Assembly (NCBI GenBank): GCA_946408355.1
Contig: CAMJRX010000001.1
Span: 1 to 64,000 of the forward strand
Reading direction: 5' to 3'
Source: an uncultured Selenomonadales bacterium
GTDB lineage: Bacteria; Bacillota; Negativicutes; Selenomonadales; Selenomonadaceae
Length of the DNA stretch: 64,000 nt
Shown here: positions 63,865 through 64,000 of the stretch, in pieces
Layout: each line of letters starts with the position of its first letter
Numbering within the stretch: the first letter of the stretch is position 1
Notes under the pieces: model-generated
What the model was told of the DNA's origin: nothing
Seen by the model: the letters and a program-made list of their open reading frames with translations, nothing else
Databases searched by the model: none
Program-made: the position numbers and the translations under genes

Positions 63865-64000
63865 TTGATTAGCAAAATAGAAATTGGAAGTATTGCCGAA
63901 GAATTGGAGCTTAAAGTTGGCGACAAAATTTTAAAAGTCAACGGCAAAACGCCACTCGACATAATCGATTTAAGTTTTTTAATGGCGGAAGAGGAAATCG
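63865..64000 (+). CDS. DUF512/PDZ-type protein, 5' part only
   Basis: The first 45 codons of a gene cut by the window edge. It starts at TTG with GGAGG seven nt upstream, 13 nt after the TPR gene. The sequence IEIGSIAEELELKVGDKILK, VNGKTPLDIIDLSFLMAEEE matches the N-terminal PDZ-like part of DUF512 radical-SAM-related proteins of Firmicutes. The rest is needed to confirm this. Confidence 0.65.
   Translation, partial: MISKIEIGSIAEELELKVGDKILKVNGKTPLDIIDLSFLMAEEEI

Overview
The window looks like chromosome from an anaerobic, diderm (Gram-negative) Firmicute, most likely a Negativicute of the Selenomonadaceae type. This is inferred from gene content, not from a marker gene. It combines Firmicute-style genes (Asp23-like protein, RsbV/RsbW/RsbU-type partner switching, DUF512-type protein) with an LPS heptose kinase (RfaE1-like), flagellar genes and anaerobic GlpABC. 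No rRNA, tRNA or CRISPR array was seen.

Layout. 1-564: an IS256-type transposase fragment at the left edge, then gene-free DNA. 565-7031 (minus): a glycerol operon glpA-glpB-glpC-glpK-glpF with a good promoter and a terminator. 7104-12330: a small membrane protein, then five tandem paralogous amino-acid-binding lipoproteins and one ABC permease, without an ATPase gene. 12379-14190: a cell-wall amidase with a long charged repeat. 14243-21011 (minus): a signalling operon of hybrid histidine kinase, STAS antagonist, anti-sigma kinase and two sensor PP2C phosphatases. 21117-21385: a candidate structured RNA made of two similar modules. 21982-24108: a metal-binding lipoprotein and an aminotransferase. 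24364-27810 (minus): a glycosyltransferase, a two-domain TerD protein and a HEPN-TerD fusion. 27910-32086 (minus): a cell-wall operon (polysaccharide deacetylase, MurQ, MupG, NlpC/P60) ending in cobJ.

32238-42440 (plus) is the most unusual part: six closely packed genes containing two consecutive pairs, each a coiled-coil protein with a GrpE-like C-terminal domain followed by a very large Hsp70/actin-fold ATPase with a novel N-terminal region. Two uncharacterised proteins precede the pairs. This looks like a duplicated, dedicated chaperone/exchange-factor system without a visible J-protein.

42473-50454: argG, a ferredoxin-nitroreductase and argH; then an AraC regulator and an inositol-dehydrogenase-like gene sharing a near-identical 25-bp upstream site; then an HNH nuclease and a sugar transporter. 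50579-54174: a divergent EF-G, QueH, and a P-loop protein with an Asp23-like tail. 54307-60281: an FlhB-C-terminal-like protein, flgE behind a sigma-28-type promoter, and a minus-strand set of exported FlgT/CsgG-like proteins mixed with a Nudix hydrolase and an M50 protease. 60293-64000: rfaE1, hemL, an exported TPR protein sharing the same small N-terminal domain, and the start of a DUF512-type gene.

Start codons were moved inward from the longest open frame wherever a Shine-Dalgarno sequence clearly pointed to an internal start.
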